From contig NZ_FMZH01000003.1 in the NCBI RefSeq assembly GCF_900101435.1, positions 372,001-436,000 on the forward strand: DNA of 64,000 nucleotides, written 5' to 3'. The position numbers were made by a program, and so were the translations under genes. The DNA comes from Pedobacter soli. Its GTDB lineage: Bacteria > Bacteroidota > Bacteroidia > Sphingobacteriales > Sphingobacteriaceae. Below, piece after piece: positions 9,086 through 17,906 of the stretch. The notes below the pieces were generated by a model. That model was given only the letters and a program-made list of their open reading frames with translations, had not been told where the DNA came from and ran no database searches. Numbering within the stretch: the stretch's first letter is position 1; each line of letters starts with the position of its first letter.

Positions 9086-10314
9086 GAATCACCTTTTTCA
9101 ATCCAATTCTTTCCTTCTGTAAACCTGGCAATTAACATGGCGGCGACATTATCGCCGGTTGCATTGAGCAAAGTTGCCATCGGATCAACCAAAGTACCGA
9201 TAATCATAGCGGGTGGCAAAGCTTCAGGTGGTAGTTGGTAAGCCGAAATCATCAATAACTCGCCAATATAACCACCATTTGGTATTCCCCCCTCAACAAT
9301 ACTGACCAAAACCGTAATGCCCAGTGCCAGAATTATGGTATCAACATGTGCCAAATCTTTTCCAAAAATGGCAAAAACCACAACAATTTTAACAATCGAA
9401 CTGATACTCGATCCGTCTTTGTGCAGGGTAGAACCGAGCGGAATGGTTACATTGGTAATGTAAGCAGGTACGCCCATTTTCGTAGTTCCATCTAAATTTG
9501 CCGGAATAGTTGCAATGCTGCTACAGGTTCCAATTGCAGTTAAAGCGGGTACAATATTGTTTTTCCAAAATATTTTAATGGCTTTAAATCCCCCAGCTAT
9601 AAAAGCATAAAGGGTAAAAAACACCACAAAATAAAATGCGCCAACTCCATAATACAAACCAAGGGCTTTGGCATAAGTACCAAAAAGTTGCGGACCAAAA
9701 ACACCCACCTGATAGGCAAAATAGGCTCCCAAACCAATAGGCCCCAGTTTCATGATCAGGATGATTAATTTTTTCATCACCTCATTGCCCGATACCAGGA
9801 ATTTTTTAAATCCCTCGCCAGATTCTTCGGCATATAAGGTTGAAAAGCCAACCAGAACCGAAAAAATAATCAGCGCAAGCATATTTTTCCGACTGCCAAT
9901 TTCATAAAATTCGCCAACCGTAAAAAGCTGGGTCATTTGTTCGCCAACCGACTGTATTTTAGTGGTTTCTTCTGGTAAATTACCGGCAGCAAGTTGCTGA
10001 TGAATAGGAAAAACCCAGCTGGCCACTAATGTTAAAATGGCAGAAATTAAAATGGTGCCCAGAAAAACCAAAACCATAATGGTTAATAGCTTTCCTAATT
10101 TTTTTGATCGGTCTATATTGGCAATGGCCGATGAAACCGCAAAAAATACCAACGGAATTACTGCAGTAAACAACAGGTTTAAAAATATATCGCCAAGGGG
10201 TTTTATACTTTCAACACTTTTCCCAAAAATTAAACCGACAATGCTCCCCACTGTAATACCAGCCAAAAGCCACAATAAACCCGAATAATTTTTAAGGATG
10301 TTGTTCTTTTCCAT
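9076..10314 (-). CDS. Dicarboxylate/amino acid:cation symporter (DAACS/SDF family)
   Basis: A 412-residue inner-membrane secondary transporter of the GltP/DctA fold, driving uptake of C4-dicarboxylates or acidic amino acids with Na+ or H+. The N-terminal helices start at LLWLLAGITVGSIVGLIFG. The Ser-rich HP1 hairpin is seen as GTCSSIATIPANLD, and HKDGSSISSIVKIV lies before helix 7. The HP2/TM8 region reads VEGGIPNGGYIGELLMIS and DPMATLLNATGDNVAAMLIAR; the NATGDN motif holds the substrate-binding Asp. The exact substrate is not predictable. The last few residues (DSSS) are encoded by a repeat element. Confidence 0.9.
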   Translation of the reverse strand: MEKNNILKNYSGLLWLLAGITVGSIVGLIFGKSVESIKPLGDIFLNLLFTAVIPLVFFAVSSAIANIDRSKKLGKLLTIMVLVFLGTILISAILTLVASWVFPIHQQLAAGNLPEETTKIQSVGEQMTQLFTVGEFYEIGSRKNMLALIIFSVLVGFSTLYAEESGEGFKKFLVSGNEVMKKLIILIMKLGPIGLGAYFAYQVGVFGPQLFGTYAKALGLYYGVGAFYFVVFFTLYAFIAGGFKAIKIFWKNNIVPALTAIGTCSSIATIPANLDGTTKMGVPAYITNVTIPLGSTLHKDGSSISSIVKIVVVFAIFGKDLAHVDTIILALGITVLVSIVEGGIPNGGYIGELLMISAYQLPPEALPPAMIIGTLVDPMATLLNATGDNVAAMLIARFTEGKNWIEKGDSSS

Positions 10315-10325
10315 ATTGCTTAAAT

Positions 10326-10358
10326 AAACCTATCAGGTTTTAAAAACCTGATAGGTTT
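10326..10358. terminator. Perfect hairpin, probable terminator between nadA and the symporter
   Basis: Perfect 16-bp arms AAACCTATCAGGTTTT (10326-10341) and AAAACCTGATAGGTTT (10343-10358) are separated by one base. It lies 8 bp beyond the nadA stop and 12 bp before the symporter start. The T-run is best on the plus strand, so termination of minus-strand nadA relies mainly on the stem. This hairpin resembles one I recall as common in Bacteroidota intergenic regions. Confidence 0.6.
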
Positions 10359-10366
10359 TTTATCTA

Positions 10367-11365
10367 TTATAACCCCAGCTCTGCCGAAATATCCAGCATT
10401 CTTTGAATTGGTTTACGGGCCTGCTCAATAATATGCTCAGGTACTGTAACTTCCGGATAACCATTTTTAATACATAAATATAGTTTTTCCAGCGTATTTC
10501 TTTTCATATACGGACAATCGTTACAGGCACAACTGTTATTGGGTGGCGCCGGAATAAAAGTTTTATCCGGATTTGCCTTTTCCATCTGGTGAATAATACC
10601 ACTTTCGGTAGCCACAATAAACTCAGTTGCCGGGTTGCTAATAGTATATTTTAACAAACCGGTAGTTGAACCTACATAATCAGCCATTTTTAAAATCACT
10701 TCTTCACATTCCGGATGCGCTATAAATTTAGCATTCGGATGGCGTTCTTTCAGTTTGGTAATTTTTTCCTGCGAAAAAATTTCGTGTACCATACAGGCAC
10801 CATTCCACAGAACTAAATCCCTTCCGGTTTTTTTAGCTACATAAGCGCCCAGATTCCGATCAGGCCCGAAAATAATTTTCTGATCTTTAGGTAAACTTTG
10901 CACAATCTGCACCGCATTGGTACTGGTACATACAATATCACTTAAAGCTTTTAATTCGGCCGTACAGTTTACATAGGTGATTACCAGGTGATCGGGATAT
11001 TTTTCCTTAAATTTCTTAAAGAGATGAGGTGGACAACTATCTGCTAAAGAGCAACCTGCCTTTACATCGGGTAATAAAACCTTTTTATCAGGCGATAAAA
11101 TCTTTGCCGTTTCGGCCATAAAATGCACACCGGCAAATACAATTACATCAGCATCTGTTTTAGCAGCCTCTTGAGACAAACCTAAACTATCGCCAATATA
11201 ATCAGCAATATCCTGAATATCAGGTTCTTGATAGTAGTGTGCCAGAATAATTGCATTCTTTTCTCTTTTTAAACGCTCAATCTCGGCGAAAAGATCGAGT
11301 GTAGGATCAATTTCTTCTTCTGCGAAACCTTTTTTATTGATTTCTTCTAAGACATCTATGTTCAT
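10367..11365 (-). CDS. nadA: Quinolinate synthase
   Basis: A [4Fe-4S] enzyme that condenses iminoaspartate with dihydroxyacetone phosphate to quinolinate in de novo NAD synthesis. Landmarks are [39 protein letters not shown], and cysteines in [23 protein letters not shown] and [10 protein letters not shown], the three positions expected to bind the cluster. [13 protein letters not shown] and SGIIHQ contribute substrate ligands. The start is the ATG at 11365; the longer frame starts at a GTG (11419) and spans a promoter-like box. It is divergent from nadB, its pathway partner. About 332 residues. Confidence 0.95.
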   Translation of the reverse strand: MNIDVLEEINKKGFAEEEIDPTLDLFAEIERLKREKNAIILAHYYQEPDIQDIADYIGDSLGLSQEAAKTDADVIVFAGVHFMAETAKILSPDKKVLLPDVKAGCSLADSCPPHLFKKFKEKYPDHLVITYVNCTAELKALSDIVCTSTNAVQIVQSLPKDQKIIFGPDRNLGAYVAKKTGRDLVLWNGACMVHEIFSQEKITKLKERHPNAKFIAHPECEEVILKMADYVGSTTGLLKYTISNPATEFIVATESGIIHQMEKANPDKTFIPAPPNNSCACNDCPYMKRNTLEKLYLCIKNGYPEVTVPEHIIEQARKPIQRMLDISAELGL

Positions 11366-11400
11366 TATTAAATTTTCCTTTTTTGAATTTTGACGTTGGT

Positions 11401-11408
11401 CAAAGATA
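11401..11408 (-). promoter_or_regulatory. Putative -7 promoter box for nadA
   Basis: On the minus strand the sequence reads TATCTTTG, an exact TAnnTTTG match, 35 bp before the nadA ATG at 11365. No good -33 box is seen at the canonical spacing. The location argues against the longer nadA frame. Confidence 0.45.
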
Positions 11409-11815
11409 AAGCTTTCCACGTCTCAATAATTAATAAGTATTTTTAAATAAATAATTCTTGTTTGTTTATTAGTGTGTTGATAATGTTGGCAAGTTCAGAA
11501 AATTCTTTCTTTAAGATAAGTTATTAATCGTTTACTAACATTTAGATTACATTTTTCTAATATCATAAGTTTGATTTTCAGGCTTATCGAAAATCGCTTC
11601 AATTTTTATCAATATCGGAATGTTAATTGTTTATAAGTGGGGAAAAAGTTAATTACTTGTAGAAAGCTGCTTAAAAATTGCGCAAAAGATTGTGGCAAAT
11701 TGTGTTTTTAGAGTAGCTTTAAACATTCAAATTTATTTGTTAGGATAATTTAGACACAGAGTTAACAGTTATTCAATAGTTATTAACATCGTGGATAAAG
11801 TAAATGTTTTTATTA
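11409..11815. other. AT-rich divergent nadA-nadB intergenic region
   Basis: About 400 bp without a gene. It is very AT-rich and has many short TTAT/TTAAC motifs near the nadB end, including CGTGGATAA (11790-11798), one mismatch from a DnaA box in reverse orientation. It must hold both nad promoters. I saw no clear riboswitch fold or regulator operator. Confidence 0.4.
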
Positions 11816-13402
11816 ATGAGAAAAGTAGATTTTCTGGTAATTGGCTCTGGTATAGCAGGTTTGAGTTTTGCACTTAAAGCAGCAAAATATGGTAAGGTTT
11901 TAATCGTCACCAAATCAAATGAAGACGAATCGAACACAAAATACGCTCAGGGAGGCGTAGCCGTGGTTGTGGATAAAGATGATTCTTTTGAAAAACATAT
12001 TGATGATACACTGATTGCCGGAGATGGATTATGCGATCCAAAAATTGTGGAAATCGTTGTAAAAGAGGGGCCTCAGCGGATTCAGGAGATTATAGATTAT
12101 GGTATAAACTTCGATAAAGATAATGCTGGTTTTTACGATCTGGCGAAGGAGGGGGGCCATTCTGAGCACCGTGTTTTGCACTATAAAGACATTACCGGTT
12201 ATGAGATTGAACGTGTTTTATTGAAGGAGATTCATGCCAATCCGAACATAGAGATATTAACACATTACTTCGCACTGGAGCTAATAACCCAACATCACCT
12301 GGGTGAGTTTGTGGATAAACGTACAGAAGATATTAACTGTTACGGGATATATGCCTTTAACACAGAGCTTAACGATGTGGAAAAGATTGTGGCAAATGTG
12401 ACTGTAATGGCTTCGGGTGGTGCCGGACATGTTTATTCTGCAACAACAAATCCGGTTATTGCCACAGGTGATGGAATGGCGATGGTGTATCGTGCAAAGG
12501 GAAAAGTGAGAAATATGGAATTTATTCAGTTCCATCCAACCGCTTTATATCATCCTGGTGAATATCCTTCTTTCTTAATTTCAGAAGCTGTACGGGGTTT
12601 TGGTGGCGTTTTAAGGCGAAAGAATGGCGAAGAGTTTATGCATGAGTACGACGAGCGTAAATCACTTGCACCGCGTGATATAGTGGCCAGGGCTGTGGAT
12701 AATGAAATGAAGAAATCGGGTGACGATTTTGTGTACCTGGATATCACCATGCGCAAAAAGGCCGATATTTTGAAGCATTTCCCTAATATTTATGCCAAGT
12801 GCTTATCTATAGGTATAGATATGACTAAAGATTATATCCCGGTAACACCAGCTTCGCACTACATGTGTGGTGGTATTTTGGTTGATGAGTATGGCCGTTC
12901 TTCTATTAAAAATTTATATGCCTGTGGAGAATGTTCTTCAACAGGTTTGCATGGTGCTAACCGTCTGGCTTCCAATTCGTTACTTGAAGCTACAGTTTTT
13001 GCACACCGCATTTATCAGGATGCAATAGAGAACTTTAAAAATAATGTTATACCGGATCACATACCGGATTGGGATTCGAAAGGTGTAACGCAGAGCAACG
13101 AAGATGTTTTAGTTACCCACAATTTAAGGGAATTACAAAAAGTAATGGGCGATTATGTGGGTATTGTGCGTTCCGATTTTCGTTTAGAAAGGGCACATCG
13201 CCGTTTATTTTTAATTTATCAGGAAACGGAAGAATTTTATAAAAAGAATAAAGTATCGGTTAAGCTTTGTGAGCTGCGTAATGTAATACAAACGGCTTAC
13301 CTGGTTATAAAATCGGCCATGCAACGTAAAGAGAGCAGGGGATTGCATTTTACGACCGATTATCCTAGTCATGCTAAGGAACTAACAGATACTATTTTTT
13401 AA
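11816..13402 (+). CDS. nadB: L-aspartate oxidase
   Basis: A flavoenzyme that oxidises L-aspartate to iminoaspartate, the NadA substrate. The FAD motif VIGSGIAGLSFALKAA lies at the N-terminus, and SNTKYAQGGVAVV, EGGHSEHRVLHYKD and GDGMAMVYRAKGKVRNMEFIQFHPTAL are succinate dehydrogenase/NadB signatures. PRDIVARAV holds the catalytic Arg region. HYMCGGILVDEYGRS and GLHGANRLASNSLLEA close the FAD site. The C-terminal helical domain is complete. I use the ATG at 11816 (MRKVDFLVIG); an ATG four codons upstream at 11804 is equally possible. About 528 residues. Confidence 0.95.
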   Translation: MRKVDFLVIGSGIAGLSFALKAAKYGKVLIVTKSNEDESNTKYAQGGVAVVVDKDDSFEKHIDDTLIAGDGLCDPKIVEIVVKEGPQRIQEIIDYGINFDKDNAGFYDLAKEGGHSEHRVLHYKDITGYEIERVLLKEIHANPNIEILTHYFALELITQHHLGEFVDKRTEDINCYGIYAFNTELNDVEKIVANVTVMASGGAGHVYSATTNPVIATGDGMAMVYRAKGKVRNMEFIQFHPTALYHPGEYPSFLISEAVRGFGGVLRRKNGEEFMHEYDERKSLAPRDIVARAVDNEMKKSGDDFVYLDITMRKKADILKHFPNIYAKCLSIGIDMTKDYIPVTPASHYMCGGILVDEYGRSSIKNLYACGECSSTGLHGANRLASNSLLEATVFAHRIYQDAIENFKNNVIPDHIPDWDSKGVTQSNEDVLVTHNLRELQKVMGDYVGIVRSDFRLERAHRRLFLIYQETEEFYKKNKVSVKLCELRNVIQTAYLVIKSAMQRKESRGLHFTTDYPSHAKELTDTIF

Positions 13403-13411
13403 TTTATTCGC

Positions 13412-13499
13412 TATGTTGATCCGATAGTTATCGGATTTGTTCAGCATCTCATAAACACAATATTTAAAAGACTCTGAAATAATTTCAGGGTAACATACA
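13412..13499. repeat. Interspersed palindromic repeat after nadB
   Basis: Contains ATCCGATAGTTATCGGAT (13419-13436), the same core as at 2093 and 9059 with a changed centre. A motif AGACTCTGAAATAATTTCAGGG follows in two parts, and outer ends TATGTTGA and GTAACATA are partly complementary. It fills the short gap between nadB and the hexapeptide gene. Confidence 0.6.
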
Positions 13500-13507
13500 A
13501 TAAAATT

Positions 13508-14020
13508 ATGCCTTTAATACTACCCGTAAAAGATAAATACCCGCAAATTGGAACTGACAATTTTATTGCTGAAAATGCCACAGTTGTTGGTGATGTTGTG
13601 ATGGGCGATAAATGCTCGGTATGGTTTAATGCTGTGATCAGAGGTGATGTAAACGCAATTACGATAGGTAATGAAAGTAATATCCAGGATGGAGCTGTTA
13701 TTCATGCTACTTATTTAAAAGCTTCTACACATATCGGAAACCGCGTATCAGTAGGGCATAATGCCATTGTACATGGTTGTACGGTACAAGATCATGTTTT
13801 AATTGGCATGGGTGCAATTGTGATGGATCATGCTGTAGTTGAAGAGTATTGCATCATTGCTGCCGGTGCTGTGGTGTTGGAGAATACAATATGTGAAAGC
13901 GGACATTTATATGCTGGTACACCTGCGAAAAAAATAAAGCCCATTACTGAAGAGCAAAGGGCTTTATTAAATAAGTTACCTGATAATTATATTATGTATT
14001 CGGGGTGGTTTACCTCCTGA
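13508..14020 (+). CDS. Gamma-carbonic anhydrase family hexapeptide protein
   Basis: 170 residues of left-handed beta-helix repeats (NATVVGDVVMGDKCSVWFNAVIRGDVN, IGNESNIQDGAVIH, IGNRVSVGHNAIVHGC, VLIGMGAIVMDHAVV). His in AVIHATY, VGHNA and AIVHGC correspond to the three metal ligands of Cam-type gamma carbonic anhydrases, so a trimeric metalloenzyme is plausible. Many family members (YrdA/PaaY-like) have weak or no measured carbonic anhydrase activity, so the reaction is uncertain. The C-terminal helix (ITEEQRALLNKL) is typical. Convergent with the next gene. Confidence 0.87.
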   Translation: MPLILPVKDKYPQIGTDNFIAENATVVGDVVMGDKCSVWFNAVIRGDVNAITIGNESNIQDGAVIHATYLKASTHIGNRVSVGHNAIVHGCTVQDHVLIGMGAIVMDHAVVEEYCIIAAGAVVLENTICESGHLYAGTPAKKIKPITEEQRALLNKLPDNYIMYSGWFTS

Positions 14021-14024
14021 TATA

Positions 14025-14104
14025 CGTCATTTCGAGCGGAGTGTAACGGAGTCGAGAAATCTATTAGTTGGTTAATAGATTTCTCCGCTACGGTCGAAAT
14101 GACG
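14025..14104. repeat. Interspersed palindromic repeat, CGTCATTTCGAG family
   Basis: An 80-bp near-palindrome in the convergent gap. Outer arms are CGTCATTTCGA and TCGAAATGACG. Inner arms are GAGAAATCTATTA and TAATAGATTTCTC, with loop GTTGGT. It shares the CGTCATT...AATGACG ends with the 7816 element but has a different body. It may also act as a bidirectional terminator. Confidence 0.78.
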
Positions 14105-14129
14105 GGTTCTTCTGTAATGAACAATACTT

Positions 14130-15776
14130 TTAAGGTCCTTTGGGTGGTGCTGGTATCACCAAAGGATCTTCGCGTTCCCAGTTGGGTTTTAAATCCATTA
14201 AAGCCTTTAAATACCATACTTTTTCGGGCTGGAAACCTTCTTTTACATTTCCGGTATCCCAGATGCCATTCTTATTATCATCATAAATCACCCTAATCAT
14301 ATACTTTCCTGCCGGGTACTTCGAGAAGGTAATTTTTGAGTTTTTTGCTACCGGAAAGGATTTGATAATATCTTTTTTCTCGTTTAGAAACTGTACTACG
14401 TAACGTTTACTGGTATCGGGAACGGTTACATTTAATAATAAAGTGGTATAAGCATCAGCACTTTCGAGTGTAAAACGCTTATTTATTTCTTTATTTTTAG
14501 CATTAAAAATGGCTGTAAAAGCGCCTGCACCTAACTTTAAATCGTAAGTCTTTTTGTTTTTCCATGGGTATTTAATGTAGTATTTAAGAAAGTCTACGCT
14601 ATCTTTTACAAGCTCAAAAGCTGTACGTTTTACTGAATCTTCGAGCAAGATTATTTTAGAGGCATCGGCTGCAGTTACCGGAAACGGAAAGGTGAGGGTA
14701 AGTTGTTGATAGGGATTTAACTTACCGCCCTGCAGGTTATCGTTAATGGTCACATCGCGCGTATAGGTATCTTTCTTACCCCGTGTAAAATTTAGCATCT
14801 GTAATAGCTTCCCTTGATCGTTAACAGCTACTTTTACCGAGTCGAAACTCATGTCATTGAGCCATATTTTAGTGGTATCGTTGGTTTTATTAAAGAAAAC
14901 CTGTTTACCTGCATCCAGTGCAGCTGGCTCTGTAATGGTAATTTTAGGGCTTTTAAGCTGCTGATTGAAGGTAATGAGTATACTACCATCATTATTGAGT
15001 TTTCGCTCTAAAACACGAAATTCTGGTGCTAATTCTTTGAAAGTCTGTAAATCTATATTTTCCAGATTTTTATCAATTACAATGGGTTCTTTTACAAAAC
15101 CAATTTCATCCGAAATTTGCTGGTATATTTTATCGCCACCACCACTACTTTCCTTAAGGGCATAGATTTTATAAGTGCCTTTTCTCAGGTTATTTAATTT
15201 ATACGTTCCGGCACTATCGGTAGTGGTATAAATAGAAGGGCGCTTCTTTCCAAAAATGGTATCACGTTCAATAGGTAAGATGAAAACAGTTACATCTTTT
15301 TCAGCTTCATCGCTGAGAGAATTAATTACTTTACCACTTACCGAAAGTGAATCGATTTCAGGACCGGTAGAGAATACGTAAGATAAATTTTTAACCACAT
15401 TACCTTCGTTTACATCGGCTACCGATTTTCCAAAATTTAAAGTGTAAGTTGTATTTTTTTCTAAAGAATCCTGGAGATTAATTTCTAACTTTTTTCCGCG
15501 CTTTTTTAGTTCCGGAGCTTTTTCCTGATCGGGAGAAATTGAAAATTCTTTAAACTCATCTTTCAGATTAAAATATTCGTCGAACTCGATTACGATTTTT
15601 TTAGCATTGAAATTTCTCGTCTGATTTTTTGGAGTCATACTTAAAACTTTCGGTGGTGTAGTATCTTTCGGTCCACCTTGAGGTGTTTGCATACTTGCAC
15701 AACCAAAAAGTAGGAGCAAGGCGAAAAGTACCACTAAATTTTTAAGCTTAAAATGCTGGTTTTTTAAATTTGGCAT
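14130..15776 (-). CDS. Ig-like domain lipoprotein
   Basis: 548 residues with a signal peptide and lipobox LLFGC near residue 26, so a membrane lipoprotein. The first domain (TPPKVLSMTPKNQTRNFNAKKIVIEFDEYFNL) is a Big_5/SbsA-type Ig-like domain. A carboxypeptidase-regulatory-like segment follows (SVSGKVINSLSDEAEKDVTVFIL and AGTYKLNNLRKGTYKIYALKE). The rest is beta-rich, ending with AGKYMIRVIYDDNKNGIWDTGN. Such lipoproteins are conserved in Bacteroidota, and I know of no assigned function. It lies downstream of mnmG on the same strand, 121 bp apart. Confidence 0.82.
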   Translation of the reverse strand: MPNLKNQHFKLKNLVVLFALLLLFGCASMQTPQGGPKDTTPPKVLSMTPKNQTRNFNAKKIVIEFDEYFNLKDEFKEFSISPDQEKAPELKKRGKKLEINLQDSLEKNTTYTLNFGKSVADVNEGNVVKNLSYVFSTGPEIDSLSVSGKVINSLSDEAEKDVTVFILPIERDTIFGKKRPSIYTTTDSAGTYKLNNLRKGTYKIYALKESSGGGDKIYQQISDEIGFVKEPIVIDKNLENIDLQTFKELAPEFRVLERKLNNDGSILITFNQQLKSPKITITEPAALDAGKQVFFNKTNDTTKIWLNDMSFDSVKVAVNDQGKLLQMLNFTRGKKDTYTRDVTINDNLQGGKLNPYQQLTLTFPFPVTAADASKIILLEDSVKRTAFELVKDSVDFLKYYIKYPWKNKKTYDLKLGAGAFTAIFNAKNKEINKRFTLESADAYTTLLLNVTVPDTSKRYVVQFLNEKKDIIKSFPVAKNSKITFSKYPAGKYMIRVIYDDNKNGIWDTGNVKEGFQPEKVWYLKALMDLKPNWEREDPLVIPAPPKGP

Positions 15777-15897
15777 ATTTTAATCGTTCTGACGGATTTT
15801 TGTACTTTTTGGAACTCTGATATTAAAAAATGTTTTTAATCGCTTATATCGCTTTATTTGATGTTGCTTTTATTTTAGTTAAGTTGCTGGTTATCAG

Positions 15898-17760
15898 TTA
15901 CTTATTTATATAAACCATTAAAACAGAAATATCTGATGGTGAAACCCCAGAAATTCTCGATGCCTGACCTAAAGTTCGTGGTTTTATTTTAAATAATTTT
16001 TCGCGTGCTTCTTTTGAAATGGAAACAATTTTATTGTAGTCGAAATCTGGTTTAATTTCTTTGTCTTCCATTTTTAGCATTTTGGCTACAATCTCATTTT
16101 CTTTTTCAAAATAGCTTTCATACTTAATTTTAATTTCGGCTTGCTCAATAGTTTCATTATCCAGTGCTTTGGTAGCTTCGGCCAAAGGTTTGCTTACCTG
16201 AATAATATCTTGTAAACCAACATGCGGTCTGCCTACTAAACTGTGAATTTTTACATTCTGGTTTAAAGCACTTGAGCCTAAACTTTCGAGCATCGGGTTT
16301 GCATCTGCCATTTCAATACCCTGGCTTCTTGTAAATTTTACTAAAGCTTCGGCATCGGCTACTTTTTGATTTACCTTAGCTAAGCGTTCATCCGAAATTA
16401 AACCAAGCTCATGACCGATAGGAGACAAGCGAATATCTGCATTATCTTGTCTCAATAATAAACGATGTTCGGCTCTTGAAGTGAACATGCGATATGGCTC
16501 TTCTGTTCCTTTTGTAACTAAATCATCTATTAAAACACCAATGTAACTTTCCGATCTTTTCATAATCAGCTCGTGTTTGTCGGTGATTTTTTGGTGTGCA
16601 TTAATACCAGCCATGAAGCCTTGACATGCCGCTTCTTCGTATCCGGTTGTTCCGTTTATCTGTCCGGCTAAAAATAAATTACTGATTAATTTAGTTTCTA
16701 AGGTTAAAGATAACTGAGTAGGTGGGAAGAAATCGTACTCTATGGCGTAACCTGGTCTGAACATTTTGGCTTGCTCAAAACCTGGAATTAATCTCAATGC
16801 TTTAAATTGTACATCCTCGGGAAGTGAGGTTGAAAAACCATTTACATAAATTTCGCAAGTGTTCCATCCCTCAGGTTCAACAAAAATCTGATGTCTGTCG
16901 CGCTCTGCAAAACGGTTAATTTTATCTTCAATTGAAGGGCAATATCTCGGACCTAAACCTTTGATACGACCAGTAAACATGGGCGATTTTTCGAAGCCTT
17001 CTTTTAAAGTTTCGTGTACGTCTCCATTTGTATAGGTAATCCAGCAACAGCGTTGATCGGTAGAAACAACTGTATCTGTGTAAGAAAATTTACCAGGGTT
17101 TTCATCTCCCCATTGCTCTTCCATTTTAGAATAATCTAAGCTACGTCCATCAACGCGGGGTGGGGTACCGGTTTTCATACGTCCGGCTTCCATACCTAAT
17201 TCTACCAATTGTTCAGTAATACCGGTTGATGATTTCTCTGCTGTTCTACCTCCACCAAATTTTTTCTCACCAATATGGATGGTTCCATTTAAGAATGTAC
17301 CATTGGTTAATACCACAGCAGTGCTTTCTATTTCTATACCTAAAGATGTTTTAACGCCATATACTGTATTGTCTTTTACCAATAAGCCTACAACGCTATC
17401 TTGCCAGATATCGAGGTTTTTCGTGCCTTCTAAAGCTAATCGCCACTCTTCTGCAAATCTCATTCTATCTATTTGGGCTCTCGGACTCCACATGGCAGGG
17501 CCTTTAGATTTATTGAGCATACGGAATTGAATGGTTGATTTGTCAGATATTATACCTGAATAACCGCCCATAGCATCTACCTCACGAACGATTTGCCCTT
17601 TGGCAACACCGCCCATTGCAGGGTTACAACTCATTTGGGCAATGGTACCCATATTCATTGTGATTAATAGAACAGATGATCCTAAATTGGCAGCAGCAGC
17701 AGCAGCTTCACATCCTGCATGACCGGCACCAACAACAATCAAATCGTATTTTGAAAACAT
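15898..17760 (-). CDS. mnmG: tRNA uridine-5-carboxymethylaminomethyl modification enzyme MnmG (GidA)
   Basis: An FAD-binding subunit of the MnmEG complex, which installs the carboxymethylaminomethyl group on wobble U34 of certain tRNAs using methylene-THF. Visible signatures are [78 protein letters not shown] (catalytic Cys region), [24 protein letters not shown] and [16 protein letters not shown]. The C-terminal helical domain ends with [17 protein letters not shown]. Length is 620 residues, the family norm. Two parS-like sites lie directly upstream. Confidence 0.97.
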   Translation of the reverse strand: MFSKYDLIVVGAGHAGCEAAAAAANLGSSVLLITMNMGTIAQMSCNPAMGGVAKGQIVREVDAMGGYSGIISDKSTIQFRMLNKSKGPAMWSPRAQIDRMRFAEEWRLALEGTKNLDIWQDSVVGLLVKDNTVYGVKTSLGIEIESTAVVLTNGTFLNGTIHIGEKKFGGGRTAEKSSTGITEQLVELGMEAGRMKTGTPPRVDGRSLDYSKMEEQWGDENPGKFSYTDTVVSTDQRCCWITYTNGDVHETLKEGFEKSPMFTGRIKGLGPRYCPSIEDKINRFAERDRHQIFVEPEGWNTCEIYVNGFSTSLPEDVQFKALRLIPGFEQAKMFRPGYAIEYDFFPPTQLSLTLETKLISNLFLAGQINGTTGYEEAACQGFMAGINAHQKITDKHELIMKRSESYIGVLIDDLVTKGTEEPYRMFTSRAEHRLLLRQDNADIRLSPIGHELGLISDERLAKVNQKVADAEALVKFTRSQGIEMADANPMLESLGSSALNQNVKIHSLVGRPHVGLQDIIQVSKPLAEATKALDNETIEQAEIKIKYESYFEKENEIVAKMLKMEDKEIKPDFDYNKIVSISKEAREKLFKIKPRTLGQASRISGVSPSDISVLMVYINK

Positions 17761-17781
17761 TTTATTTTGTATTTTATTAAT

Positions 17782-17797
17782 TGTTCCACGTGAAACA
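17782..17797. promoter_or_regulatory. parS-like site 1
   Basis: TGTTCCACGTGAAACA differs by one base from the B. subtilis parS consensus TGTTTCACGTGAAACA and is a 16-bp palindrome with one mismatched pair. It lies 22 bp before the mnmG start. ParB/Spo0J sites of this type are conserved across phyla and cluster near oriC, often beside gidA. Confidence 0.72.
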
Positions 17798-17857
17798 ATC
17801 TTGTTTTTTATTTAAAAGGATAGGAGTAAATTTTATTTTTCTCCTTTTTTATTTCAA

Positions 17858-17873
17858 CGTTCCACGTGAAACA
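17858..17873. promoter_or_regulatory. parS-like site 2
   Basis: CGTTCCACGTGAAACA repeats the 15-bp core of site 1 with C for T at the first base, 76 bp further on and in the same orientation. Two near-identical copies in a 146-bp gap argue against chance. Confidence 0.7.
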
Positions 17874-17906
17874 TAACGCGGAAACCAGCATAGAATTGCT
17901 TTGATT

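Noticed and set aside
11366..11419. Longer nadA frame from a GTG
   Set aside because: It spans a TAnnTTTG promoter box and adds a non-family leader. The ATG at 11365 fits better.
13987..14217. 76-codon minus-strand frame across the 14025 repeat
   Set aside because: It is made mostly of the palindromic element and the ends of two convergent genes.
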